NCBI GenBank assembly: GCA_934378195.1
Contig: CAKRPO010000013.1
Span: forward strand, 1 to 46,458
From: an uncultured Blautia sp.
GTDB taxonomy: Bacteria > Bacillota > Clostridia > Lachnospirales > Lachnospiraceae
DNA length: 46,458 nucleotides
Direction: 5' to 3'
Positions 32,255 to 40,719 of this stretch are shown piece by piece. Position 1 is the first letter of the stretch. The number at the start of each line of letters is the position of its first letter. The position numbers were made by a program, and so were the translations under genes. The notes under the pieces were generated by a model. It saw only the letters and a list, made by a program, of their open reading frames with translations. It searched no databases and was not told the DNA's origin.

Positions 32255-32998
32255 TTATTTGCCTGCTTTTACCAGTCTCTGTCTTACAATTTCATAAGCA
32301 AGTACACCTGCTGCTACAGAAGCATTCAGAGAATCAATATCACCCTTCATAGGTATGGAAGCAGTAAAATCACATGCTTCTCTTACCAAGCGGCTGACTC
32401 CCTCTCCTTCATTTCCGATCACAAGTCCCATCGGACCAGTCAGATCCAGGTCATACATAGTTTCTCCACCCATATCTGCACAGACAAACCAAATGCCTTT
32501 TTCTTTGAGTTCTTCAATCGTTCTTACAATATTTGTCACTTTTGCAACCGGTGTGTAGTTGATTGCACCTGCTGATGTCTTTGCAACGGTAGAAGTCAGC
32601 CCGACTGCACGTCTCTTCGGAATGATCACGCCATGTGCTCCTGCAAGATTCGCAGTACGTATGATCGCGCCAAGATTGTGCGGATCCTCTACATTATCCA
32701 ACAGGATCAGAAATGGGGCTTCACCTTTTGCTTCTGCCTTTGCCAGAATCTCATCTACTGTACTGTAATCGTAAGCGGCGACCTGTGCGATCACACCCTG
32801 ATGTGCATGTGTTTCGCTAAGCTGATCCAGTCGTTCTTTTGTCACATAATTAATAATCGTATCTGTCTTTCGGGCCTCTCGCGCAATCGTACGCACCGGA
32901 CCATCCTGACAGCCATCCAGAATAAAAAGCTTGTCTACACATTTACCGGAACGAAAAGCCTCCAGCACCGCATTGCGGCCTTCAATCTGTTCACTCAT
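32255..32998 (-). CDS. rlmB: 23S rRNA 2'-O-ribose methyltransferase, RlmB/TrmH family
   Basis: A 247-residue SPOUT methyltransferase expected to methylate the 2'-OH of 23S rRNA G2251 using SAM. An N-terminal substrate-binding domain (EGRNAVLEAFRSGK) precedes the knot domain with NVEDPHNLGAIIRTANLAG (motif 1, catalytic Arg/Asn), VIGNEGEGVSRL (motif 2) and DSLNASVAAGVLAYE (motif 3). It overlaps mrnC by 4 bases (ATGA). Confidence 0.94.
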   Translation of the reverse strand: MSEQIEGRNAVLEAFRSGKCVDKLFILDGCQDGPVRTIAREARKTDTIINYVTKERLDQLSETHAHQGVIAQVAAYDYSTVDEILAKAEAKGEAPFLILLDNVEDPHNLGAIIRTANLAGAHGVIIPKRRAVGLTSTVAKTSAGAINYTPVAKVTNIVRTIEELKEKGIWFVCADMGGETMYDLDLTGPMGLVIGNEGEGVSRLVREACDFTASIPMKGDIDSLNASVAAGVLAYEIVRQRLVKAGK

Positions 32999-33420
32999 AA
33001 TACGTCCTCTCCGATTCCCATACGGACCAAAGTGAGCATCCGCGTGTAATCCTCTTTCAAATATAAATATCCCATCAGTGCTTCAAAACCGGTTGCTCTA
33101 CGATAATCTGCCATCGTTGCATGCTTCGCCATTGTCGGAGAATGTGCATTGCGACCTCTTCGATATACGCTCAGTTCTTCCTCTGTCAGTTCTTTCTCGA
33201 TGACTTCCATGATTGCAGACTGTGCTCCGGCTTTCACAAGGCTGCTGGCTTTCTTGTGGAGACGATTCACCGGACAGTTTCCCTTCTTCACCAGAATCGT
33301 CCGAATGATCAATTCATAAACACCATCTCCGATATATGCCAGAGTCAGCGGAGAATAACTCCGCAGATCCTGGTCTTCCAGATGAAACAGATCCTTTAAC
33401 TTTGTCAGATTCGTTTCCAT
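32995..33420 (-). CDS. mrnC: Mini-ribonuclease III
   Basis: MrnC is an RNase III domain without dsRNA-binding domain, which matures 23S rRNA ends in Firmicutes. The 141 residues contain LTLAYIGDGVYELIIRT (catalytic Asp and upstream Glu region), NRLHKKASSLVKAGAQ, RGRNAHSPTMAKHA, and the second catalytic Glu in GFEALMGYLYL. The ATG lies within the end of cysS (16-base overlap) with a GAGGGTG ribosome site; the stop overlaps rlmB by 4 bases. Confidence 0.95.
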   Translation of the reverse strand: METNLTKLKDLFHLEDQDLRSYSPLTLAYIGDGVYELIIRTILVKKGNCPVNRLHKKASSLVKAGAQSAIMEVIEKELTEEELSVYRRGRNAHSPTMAKHATMADYRRATGFEALMGYLYLKEDYTRMLTLVRMGIGEDVL

Positions 33421-34814
33421 TTTACACCCTCGCGAGTATCTTTCAGCTCAATTCCCTTATCAAGAAGCAGCCCTCTGATCTCATCTGCTCTTGCAAAGTC
33501 TTTGGCTTTTCTGGCTGCCTGACGCTCTGCGATCAGATTTTCGATTTCTTCGTCCAGGATATCTTCTTTCTTTTCGAGGATCAGTCCGAGAACATCGCAG
33601 AGTTTCGTCATAACTTCCAGAGTATGACCTGCAAATTCTGCTGAGCATCCTTCCTGTACATTCGTATTTGCAAATTTGACCAGTTCAAATACTGCTGCCA
33701 GTGCATCTGCCGTATTGAAGTCATCGTCCATCGCTTCTTCGAATTTAGTTACAAATGCAGCTTCTTCCTGCATCAGCTTCTTCTCATCTTCTGTTGCATC
33801 CTGCCCAGTAGCTGCTGCTTTACGGTCACGAAGTCTTGCTGCTGCTTCTGTGATTCTCTCAAGTGCATTCTTGGAAGATTCCATCAGATCTGCACTGAAA
33901 TTAAGTGGACTTCTGTAATGTGCATTGAGCATGAAGAATCGAAGCACCTGCAGATCATACTGTTCACTGATTTCGCGGACAGTGCGGAAGTTTCCAAGAG
34001 ATTTGGACATTTTACGGTTGTCAATGTTCAGGAATGCATTGTGCATCCAATATTTTGCAAAAGGAACTCCATTGCAACATTCACTCTGTGCAATTTCATT
34101 TTCATGATGCGGGAAAACGAGATCCTCTCCACCTGCATGGATATCAATTTCTTCACCGAGATATTTTTTGGACATAACAGAGCACTCAATGTGCCATCCC
34201 GGTCTTCCGTCACACCATGGGGAAGTCCAGTATGGTTCTCCTTCTTTCTTTGGTTTCCAGAGAACAAAATCAAGCGGATCTTCCTTCTGGTCTTCACCTG
34301 ATACCTGCAGAGAACGGAATCCTGACTGCAGATCATCCAGATTTTTGTGAGAAAGCTTACCATATTCTTTGAATTTCTTTACACGGAAATATACAGTTCC
34401 ATCAGCAACCGGATATGCATATCCTTTGTCGATCAATGTCTGGATCATATCAATCATTCCGTCAATTTCCTGAGTTGCAAGTGGATGGGTAGTAGCCGGT
34501 TTTACATTCATACCAGCCATATCTTTCTTGCATTCTGCGATATAACGCTGAGAAACTTCCTCCGCGCTCACTCCCTCTTCGATTGCCTTCTTGATGATCT
34601 TATCATCCACATCTGTGAAATTGGATACATAATTTACTTCATATCCTTTATACTCCAGATAGCGACGTACCGTATCAAAAATGATCATCGGTCTCGCATT
34701 TCCGATATGGATCAGATTGTACACTGTAGGTCCGCATACGTACATACGTACCTTTCCCTCTTCCAACGGTACAAATTCCTCTTTTCTGCGTGACATTGTA
34801 TTAAAAAGTTTCAT
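33405..34814 (-). CDS. cysS: Cysteine-tRNA ligase
   Basis: CysRS charges tRNA-Cys. From the chosen start it has 469 residues. Features: CGPTVYNLIHIGNARPMI (zinc Cys and HIGH motif), the second zinc-ligand region SPWCDGRPGWHIECSVM, HHENEIAQSE, and KMSKSLGNF near 260-270. The ATG at 34814 has GGAGG 8 bases upstream; the extra ten residues of the longest frame lack a ribosome site. It is followed immediately by mrnC. Confidence 0.97.
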   Translation of the reverse strand: MKLFNTMSRRKEEFVPLEEGKVRMYVCGPTVYNLIHIGNARPMIIFDTVRRYLEYKGYEVNYVSNFTDVDDKIIKKAIEEGVSAEEVSQRYIAECKKDMAGMNVKPATTHPLATQEIDGMIDMIQTLIDKGYAYPVADGTVYFRVKKFKEYGKLSHKNLDDLQSGFRSLQVSGEDQKEDPLDFVLWKPKKEGEPYWTSPWCDGRPGWHIECSVMSKKYLGEEIDIHAGGEDLVFPHHENEIAQSECCNGVPFAKYWMHNAFLNIDNRKMSKSLGNFRTVREISEQYDLQVLRFFMLNAHYRSPLNFSADLMESSKNALERITEAAARLRDRKAAATGQDATEDEKKLMQEEAAFVTKFEEAMDDDFNTADALAAVFELVKFANTNVQEGCSAEFAGHTLEVMTKLCDVLGLILEKKEDILDEEIENLIAERQAARKAKDFARADEIRGLLLDKGIELKDTREGVKWKRI

Positions 34815-34881
34815 GTCTCTTTCCTCCGATATATTACTTCGCAACAGAATTTGTCTTTCTTTTCACGGTCTGCATCATAAA

Positions 34882-35361
34882 TCAATCCTGCTTGTCGGTA
34901 AGCAGACAGATTGCCTGAGAAGAAATACCTTCTCCGCTTCCGGTAAAACCAAGTCCCTCTTCTGTCGTTGCCTTTACATTTATCTTTGATTCCGGAATCC
35001 CAAGTGCTTCCGCCATATTCTTGCGCATCTGCGGAATATGCGGTGCCATCTTCGGTTTCTGCGCGATTACCGTCGCATCAATATTTCCAACTTCATATCC
35101 ATGTTCCCGAAGAAGTCCTGCTACATGAACCAGCAGTTTGATACTGGAAATTCCTTTATATGCCGGATCTGTATCCGGAAAATGTTTGCCGATATCTCCA
35201 AGTGCCGCAGCCCCAAGCAATGCGTCCATAACTGCGTGAATCAGCACGTCTGCATCAGAATGTCCCAGAAGGCCCTTTTCCCACGGAATTTCTACGCCTC
35301 CCAGGATCAGCTTACGTCCTTCTGTCAGTTTGTGAACGTCATACCCCATTCCAACTCTCAT
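34882..35361 (-). CDS. ispF: 2-C-methyl-D-erythritol 2,4-cyclodiphosphate synthase
   Basis: IspF is the fifth enzyme of the MEP isoprenoid pathway and forms the cyclic diphosphate with loss of CMP. The protein has 159-160 residues with GMGYDVHKL (metal Asp and His), [29 protein letters not shown] and a C-terminal [19 protein letters not shown]. The second of two closely spaced ATGs (35361) is best placed for the GGAGAA ribosome site. It directly follows the truncated dehydrogenase gene. Confidence 0.97.
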   Translation of the reverse strand: MRVGMGYDVHKLTEGRKLILGGVEIPWEKGLLGHSDADVLIHAVMDALLGAAALGDIGKHFPDTDPAYKGISSIKLLVHVAGLLREHGYEVGNIDATVIAQKPKMAPHIPQMRKNMAEALGIPESKINVKATTEEGLGFTGSGEGISSQAICLLTDKQD

Positions 35362-35363
35362 AA

Positions 35364-36050
35364 TCATTCTCCTTCTGCCTGTCCGGCAATACCTGACCGA
35401 ATCAGTGTGTACATCAGTTCTTCACAGGCATCCAGATCACCTTCTTCGATCTGTGCCTCTGAGATTCTTCTTTCTGTCGGATATATATTTTTGCTGTTCA
35501 GTCTCTCCAGGCCAGAAATATTCAGCTCTGCTGGTGCATTCGCAAAAATATCTGTATCTGCATATACAGCGATCGGTGCTTCCGCCTGTATCATCTTTTT
35601 CTGGCCATTCCAGACCATTACCGCTACTGTAGATACAAATCCGTCAGCACTTGCTGCTGTGGGGACGGAAATAAAGGGAATTTTGTATTGAAAAGCTACA
35701 TATCTGCTAATATCATGCACGGTACCTGAACCAACAGCAAGAATCAGATCAATATCTTCATCCATATAGTTCTCAACGATCTCTATTGCATGCTGATCTG
35801 CCTGGAGCTCATCTGCATCCAGAACCAGTACCTGACACCGGTCATAAATATCTTCCATAATCTCTTCTGTTGCTTTACATGTATTCGTATCACAGATCAG
35901 AAGTGGAGATATATACTCCTTCAGAAAGCCCTCTGACATCGCTTCCTCAAGAGCGTTTACTGCTCCCGGTTCTATCAATATTTCCTTTACCTCATGGTGC
36001 ATGTTCCCGTCCCCGCCAGGTCGGGCAAAGTCATCTGCATCGACTCGCAT
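35364..36050 (-). CDS. Truncated glycerol-1-phosphate dehydrogenase-like protein (EgsA/AraM family)
   Basis: 228 residues corresponding to the N-terminal NAD-binding half of the EgsA/AraM branch of iron-dependent alcohol dehydrogenases. Family landmarks are present: [52 protein letters not shown], and [16 protein letters not shown]. After AELNISG the sequence no longer follows the family, and only a short block ([15 protein letters not shown]) recalls the later ...LM.ALI.SG...Q segment. The metal-binding histidine region expected in the second half is missing, whereas full-length members have about 400 residues. It still has a GGAGGAG ribosome site and a strong promoter. I regard it as a decayed, internally deleted gene or a repurposed short form. 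Confidence 0.72.
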   Translation of the reverse strand: MRVDADDFARPGGDGNMHHEVKEILIEPGAVNALEEAMSEGFLKEYISPLLICDTNTCKATEEIMEDIYDRCQVLVLDADELQADQHAIEIVENYMDEDIDLILAVGSGTVHDISRYVAFQYKIPFISVPTAASADGFVSTVAVMVWNGQKKMIQAEAPIAVYADTDIFANAPAELNISGLERLNSKNIYPTERRISEAQIEEGDLDACEELMYTLIRSGIAGQAEGE

Positions 36051-36085
36051 TTATTTCTCTCCTCCTGTATTTATTACAATCCGCT

Positions 36086-36114
36086 ATTATACATGATTTC
36101 TTCAAAAAAATCAA
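36086..36114 (-). promoter_or_regulatory. Promoter of the truncated dehydrogenase-ispF-cysS-mrnC-rlmB-sigH unit
   Basis: Minus-strand TTGATT (36109-36114), 17 bases, TATAAT (36086-36091). The -35 overlaps a T7 tract that follows a poor hairpin (arms GAAGCG/GTGCTTTC) after the serine hydrolase stop, which may be that gene's terminator. Confidence 0.75.
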
Positions 36115-36143
36115 CGAAAGCACTCATATATAGATACGCTTCC

Positions 36144-37598
36144 CTACAAATTCAGATAGCTATATACGACTCTGGATATACTTCGTATGTTATCGATCGC
36201 ATTGGAAGCATTCTCCGACATAACACACAGAATATACGTTGTTTTGGTTCCATATACAATTGCAATATCATGCTGATCTTCATCCGTTTCTCCGGTCTTA
36301 TTCGCTGTCGGCACAGATGTTCCAAGACCTTCCGGAATTTTGGATGTGTTCTGCTGATTCATAAGAAGGTTCAGCATCTGTTCCGATGCTTCTTTGCTGA
36401 CACATTCTCCTCTATATATCCGTTCCAGAAGTTTTCCACAATCTGTAACGGTTGTCTGATTGTGTCCTCCGAGCGTAATCAGCTTTGAAGTAGATGGATG
36501 AAGCGTACTCTGATAGCTGGTTTCTGTATATCCCTCTTTTTGCAGATATTTATTTACCTGTTCAGCTCCATCCAGGAAATCATGCGTATCTGACTGTAGT
36601 CTTCCCAGTTCATTACAGGATTCATTGTCACTGACTGTGATCATATTCCACAGAAGTGTATCTAATTTATCCTGCACTTTGGCATTATCTACGGTTGTCT
36701 TCATCTGTGCAGCCTCATGTTCCAGAACCAAATCCATATCTTCATAAGTTTTTGCCATGACAAACACCTTAATCAGACTTGCCGAATACAATGGTGTGTC
36801 ATTTAATACAAACTCTTCATTTGTCTCAAGATCCTTTACATAGACACTCCACTCTCCATCATAGCCCGCAAGCATGGATTCCAGCTGCGGTTTCAGAATA
36901 TCTATTCCAAGATTCTCAATCTCAGTCACTTTACCTGTAGCATCTACCGGATAACCGTCTTCCGTCATTCCGGCTTCCTGCACTAAGACTCCATTGGTTC
37001 CACCAAAATAATATGTCCCGTAAAAACGCTGGCCATTAGAAGTCATATCCAACTCATGTGTTCCCGGTTCCGTCACCATTCTGCCAGTTTCGTCAAAATA
37101 ATAATACCCATCATAGATTGTCTTATCAACCGTATAATTACTGATATAGCGTACCTGCGGTGCCGCTGTCAGTTTGCCAAGATTATTGACCATATAATAA
37201 CCGTCAAAAACTTTTTCCTCTGCCTCGCTATCTTCTTCTGATAATTGTTGACAGCTGAGCTTCGTAATCTTTACCATATGGGAACTGCCGGCCTGAAAAC
37301 AGCCACTCTCATCATGATAATAAAAGCCATCCAGAACTGTCCCGTCAATTTTCATATGGTCAAAATAATGTACTGCCGGAACGGTATCCTTACTGCCATC
37401 TTCCTTCAGGCAGTAAAAGCCATCACTCTTCATGATATATCGTTCTGATCCATCACCGATTGGACGAATCTGCGCTTCATCCGTTACAGACAACAGACTG
37501 CTTGCAGATACCGGCAGTATCCCGGAAGTTCCTGCAGTCAATACAGACAGAGTGACTGCCAGAATTCCCCATTTTTTCAAACTGTTTCCAGTTTTCAT
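36144..37598 (-). CDS. Secreted penicillin-recognising serine hydrolase with wall-binding-like repeats
   Basis: 484 residues. A signal peptide (1-33, ending PVSASS) is followed by three degenerate YYY/DETG repeats (about 55-100, 130-178, 190-212; for example GYYYFDETGRM) resembling choline/glucan-binding repeats. The C-terminal domain (about 235-484) has the class A beta-lactamase/DD-peptidase triad: SLIK (Ser274, Lys277), SDN (323-325) and KTG (434-436). The deacylating Glu of class A beta-lactamases (ExxLN) is not evident where STLHPSTSKL stands, so a peptidoglycan DD-peptidase-like role is more likely than drug hydrolysis. Own promoter at 37661-37688. Confidence 0.85.
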   Translation of the reverse strand: MKTGNSLKKWGILAVTLSVLTAGTSGILPVSASSLLSVTDEAQIRPIGDGSERYIMKSDGFYCLKEDGSKDTVPAVHYFDHMKIDGTVLDGFYYHDESGCFQAGSSHMVKITKLSCQQLSEEDSEAEEKVFDGYYMVNNLGKLTAAPQVRYISNYTVDKTIYDGYYYFDETGRMVTEPGTHELDMTSNGQRFYGTYYFGGTNGVLVQEAGMTEDGYPVDATGKVTEIENLGIDILKPQLESMLAGYDGEWSVYVKDLETNEEFVLNDTPLYSASLIKVFVMAKTYEDMDLVLEHEAAQMKTTVDNAKVQDKLDTLLWNMITVSDNESCNELGRLQSDTHDFLDGAEQVNKYLQKEGYTETSYQSTLHPSTSKLITLGGHNQTTVTDCGKLLERIYRGECVSKEASEQMLNLLMNQQNTSKIPEGLGTSVPTANKTGETDEDQHDIAIVYGTKTTYILCVMSENASNAIDNIRSISRVVYSYLNL

Positions 37599-37618
37599 TT
37601 AGTTCTCCTTTTGCTGTA

Positions 37619-37688
37619 TATTCGCGAATAATCGTTTGTTTCTTAATATTGATTGTCCATAGTATACATGATATTTTCAGTATGTCAA
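37619..37688 (-). promoter_or_regulatory. Promoter and palindromic leader of the serine hydrolase
   Basis: Minus-strand TTGACA (37683-37688), 16 bases, TATACT (37661-37666). Within the leader lies the perfect 12-bp palindrome TATTCGCGAATA (37619-37630), 8 bases upstream of the AAGGAG region. It could be an operator or a small RNA hairpin near the ribosome site. Confidence 0.65.
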
Positions 37689-37730
37689 GCTAACTTATTT
37701 TGTCTTTTTCATTATTTATTTCGTGTTTTT

Positions 37731-40109
37731 TCATTTATGCTTTTCTTTCTGAAATTGCCGTTCTCTTTGTTTCCAGAATTTTCCTATCTGCTGTTCAACA
37801 TTTTCCAGCGCACATATTCCCGCATCATTCCATTCTCTCGGAAACAAAGCCTGATACTCTCTACTTACAAAACGTTCATCCATCAAAAGGATCGTACCGG
37901 TATCTTCTTTGGTACGAATCACTCTGCCGGCTGACTGCAGTACTTTGTTCATTCCCGGATAGCGATAAGCATAATCAAATCCCTGCTCACCTTTTGCATC
38001 ATAGTAATTTTTGAGGATTTCTCTCTCACAGTTCACCTGCGGAATCCCTGTACCTACAACAGCAACTCCAATCAGACGATTCCCGATCAGATCAATCCCC
38101 TCCGAAAAAATACCACCCATCACGCAAAAACCTATAAGAGTATCCTCATTCTCCTCTGTAAATGCTTCCAGAAATTCTTCCCGTTCCTTTTCTGTCATTG
38201 ATGCATGCTGGCAGATACACCGTACCCATCCGGCCGAAAATTCATCCTGATAAACCTGATACACATCTTCCATTAATTTGTACGATGGAAAAAAGACCAT
38301 GTAATTACCTTTTTTCTGCCAACTCATCCGCGCAATATATTCTGCAAGCTTCCGATATTCCTCGTAACCTCTTCTGGTATACCGGCTGCTGACGTCCCGG
38401 CAGATCAGCAGGCATCTGTTTTTCTGTTCAAATGGTGACTCCACATACATTCCGAAATTTTCGGTCCTTGTGCTCAGCATCTTTCGATAATATTGAAGCG
38501 GCAGGAGTGTTGCGGAAAAGAAAACAGCACTGATGCCCTTGTCCAGACATTTCTGCAGGTTTTCTGCAGGATTGACACAGAATAATTTCATATAAAACTT
38601 CCCGTCTTCACCAAACGCTGTATATACTACATAATTCTCATCCACAAGCTCTGCTATATTCAGGAAATCACGCACCCCAAAATAGAAATCCAAAATTCCA
38701 TCTCTCACCTCCAACGATGGTGGTTCTTCCAGAAGCTGATCCATCTCCCCCTGCACACTCAAAAGACTGATTGGAAGTACACCGGCATTTTCCTGCACCA
38801 GCCAGGAATCACATCCATTCTTCAACTCTTTCAGCTGGCTGACCACCTTGCCAAGCTTTTTCCACAGTTTCTGACTGTAAGGCTTTACAAATTTTCGTAT
38901 TTCTATCACATCTTCCAGACAAATCGAAGCACTGTACATTTCCCTTCCTCTGTCCACCAGATTATGTGCCTCATCGATCAGAAACAGATATCTGCCAGAT
39001 ACATTTTCTCCGAAAAAACGTTTCAGATAAACATTCGGATCAAACACATAGTTGTAATCACAGATTACCGCATCCATCCAAATGGACAGATCCAACGTCA
39101 TCTCAAAAGGACATACATGCCATTTTTCTGCGTGTCCAAGGATTGTCTCTCGATCAAATGACTGCTCGGTAGTCCAGAGTTCATAGACTGCATCATTGAT
39201 TCTGTCATAATGGCCCTTTGCATAAGGGCATTTTTCCGAATCACATTCCGGTTTCTCGCAAAAACAAAGTTTTTCTTTTGCAGTGATCGTAACTGTCTTA
39301 AAAAGCAGGCCATTCTTACGAAGGATTTCAAACGCATCCTGTGCAACCGTTCTGGTGATCGTCCTGGCTGTCAGATAAAAAAGAGTCTCTGCCTTCCCTT
39401 CACCGATTGAACGAACTGCCGGAAATACTGCAGACATCGTTTTGCCAACACCAGTAGGAGCCTGGATAAAGATCTGCTCTTTTCTGGAAATTGCATGGTA
39501 AATACCAGCCACCATCTCTTTTTGCCCTTTTCGATAAGAAAAAGGAAATTCCAGATTTTCCATCGATTGATTTCTTTTTTTTCTCCACTCTATCTGATAA
39601 GACAGCCATTTATGATAGGAATCTGTAAGTTTCCGGTACCAGTCTGCCAGTTCCTCTCTGTGTAAAGTCTCCCGAAAACGTTTGATAATTTCTGTATCCA
39701 GATGTGCATAAGTCATCTGTACATCAATCTCATCCATTTCCTGTGCATCCAGGTATATCCATGCATAACACAAAGCCTGTGCACGATGTATCAGAATCGG
39801 GGCTTCAATCAGTTCAAGATTTTTATAGACGCCTTTGATCTCATCAATGCAGACCTTATCTTCCTGCGTAAAAATCCCGTCTGCACGTCCCTCTACACGC
39901 AGAATCAAATCTTCATATTCTGTATCTCTTTTTAATGGCACTTCTGCCTGATAATGACTTCCCATCTGTTTCTGAATCTTTCGATGCAGGCGGCTGCCTT
40001 TCAGCATCGCCTCCTTGTCAGCTGTACTGCTGCCACTCTCCAGATCCCCGCTTCTTAATATAAACTCTACCAAATTTCGGACTGAAATACGGATGATCGG
40101 TTTTTCCAT
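37731..40109 (-). CDS. DinG/XPD-type DNA helicase with N-terminal PD-(D/E)XK nuclease-like domain
   Basis: About 792 residues from the chosen start. The N-terminal part (about 30-130) looks like a RecB-type nuclease: LKGSRLHRKIQ, then GRADGIF and VCIDEIKG (D...ExK), then HRAQALCYAW. The helicase has Walker A QAPTGVGKTMSA, FYLTARTITRT, a cysteine cluster for [4Fe-4S] (LCFCEKPECDSEKCPYA), DEAH in LFLIDEAHN, and C-terminal motifs FSATLLP and QSAGRVIR. This is the Rad3/XPD/DinG superfamily, a 5'-3' helicase for repair of damaged or structured DNA. I chose ATG 40109 (AGGAAG site); the upstream in-frame extension is poor. The joint nuclease-helicase suggests unwinding with trimming. Confidence 0.87.
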   Translation of the reverse strand: MEKPIIRISVRNLVEFILRSGDLESGSSTADKEAMLKGSRLHRKIQKQMGSHYQAEVPLKRDTEYEDLILRVEGRADGIFTQEDKVCIDEIKGVYKNLELIEAPILIHRAQALCYAWIYLDAQEMDEIDVQMTYAHLDTEIIKRFRETLHREELADWYRKLTDSYHKWLSYQIEWRKKRNQSMENLEFPFSYRKGQKEMVAGIYHAISRKEQIFIQAPTGVGKTMSAVFPAVRSIGEGKAETLFYLTARTITRTVAQDAFEILRKNGLLFKTVTITAKEKLCFCEKPECDSEKCPYAKGHYDRINDAVYELWTTEQSFDRETILGHAEKWHVCPFEMTLDLSIWMDAVICDYNYVFDPNVYLKRFFGENVSGRYLFLIDEAHNLVDRGREMYSASICLEDVIEIRKFVKPYSQKLWKKLGKVVSQLKELKNGCDSWLVQENAGVLPISLLSVQGEMDQLLEEPPSLEVRDGILDFYFGVRDFLNIAELVDENYVVYTAFGEDGKFYMKLFCVNPAENLQKCLDKGISAVFFSATLLPLQYYRKMLSTRTENFGMYVESPFEQKNRCLLICRDVSSRYTRRGYEEYRKLAEYIARMSWQKKGNYMVFFPSYKLMEDVYQVYQDEFSAGWVRCICQHASMTEKEREEFLEAFTEENEDTLIGFCVMGGIFSEGIDLIGNRLIGVAVVGTGIPQVNCEREILKNYYDAKGEQGFDYAYRYPGMNKVLQSAGRVIRTKEDTGTILLMDERFVSREYQALFPREWNDAGICALENVEQQIGKFWKQRERQFQKEKHK

Positions 40110-40149
40110 ACTCTTCCTGCCTTTTCCATTAAAACTACAAAAAATTTCA

Positions 40150-40182
40150 AAAAAAGCGCATACCCGTTTCCGGAATACGCGC
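40150..40182 (-). terminator. Terminator of the HPr-like gene
   Basis: Minus-strand GCGCGTA (40176-40182) pairs with TATGCGC (40156-40162), continuing into TCCG/CGGG around a GAAA tetraloop with one bulge, then TTTTTTT. It lies about 20 bases after the stop. Confidence 0.85.
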
Positions 40183-40202
40183 CTCAACTTACTGTACTAT
40201 TC

Positions 40203-40430
40203 TTATGCTACAGCAAATTTTGCTATCACTGCATTAAATCTCTGGCTTTCTCCATAACATCTTACTGTCAGTTCTCTGGTAAGATCCATGCTCAGAATAC
40301 CTAAAAGGGATTTGGCATCAATTATAATTCTGTTATAGGAAATGTCGATGTCAAAATCGCATTTGGTAGCTTCATTCACAAATTCTTTTACATCTTCAGT
40401 TGCATTTAATCTGATATGTCTTTCAACCAT
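40203..40430 (-). CDS. HPr-like protein lacking the phosphorylatable histidine
   Basis: A 75-residue HPr-fold protein. The second half has the HPr regulatory-serine block DAKSLLGILSMDL, with Ser41 equivalent to Ser46, and SQRFNAVIAKF as the last helix. The N-terminal active-site loop, normally GLHARPA around His15, is replaced by LNATEDVKEFV: no histidine. It therefore cannot carry phosphate in the sugar PTS but might still be a substrate of HPr kinase, as Crh is in Bacillus, and act with CcpA in catabolite control. This is inference. Own promoter (40464-40492) and terminator; AGGAGG ribosome site. Confidence 0.85.
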   Translation of the reverse strand: MVERHIRLNATEDVKEFVNEATKCDFDIDISYNRIIIDAKSLLGILSMDLTRELTVRCYGESQRFNAVIAKFAVA

Positions 40431-40463
40431 GTGCTTTATCCTCCTGAATCAGACTTTAGGCGT

Positions 40464-40492
40464 ATTTTGTCACTCTCAGAGGAATTTGTCAA
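40464..40492 (-). promoter_or_regulatory. Promoter of the HPr-like gene
   Basis: Minus-strand TTGACA (40487-40492), 17 bases, CAAAAT (40464-40469). Upstream to 40640 the sequence is very AT-rich, which may serve as an UP element; I see no other feature in the 289-base gap apart from the aspartate kinase terminator. Confidence 0.7.
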
Positions 40493-40646
40493 CAGACTTA
40501 AAATTTTATTCATATTTTTCGATAATTTTCATAATTTCAACTCGATAAAATATAAATTTTTGTGATTTTTTCTAATGGAATTCTACCATATTTGAACGAA
40601 ATTTAAATTTTAAAAATGCTGTTCTGTTACTGTTCGATGGATAACA

Positions 40647-40673
40647 AAAGATCCGGTTACGCGCCGGATCTTT
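40647..40673. terminator. Terminator of the aspartate kinase gene
   Basis: AAAGATCCGG (40647-40656) and CCGGATCTTT (40664-40673) pair perfectly over TTACGCG. On the minus strand TTTTGTT follows, 47 bases after the gene's stop. Confidence 0.85.
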
Positions 40674-40719
40674 CTTCTGCTGTATCACGGATGTTCAACT
40701 TGAATTAAACGGTGTCTTC

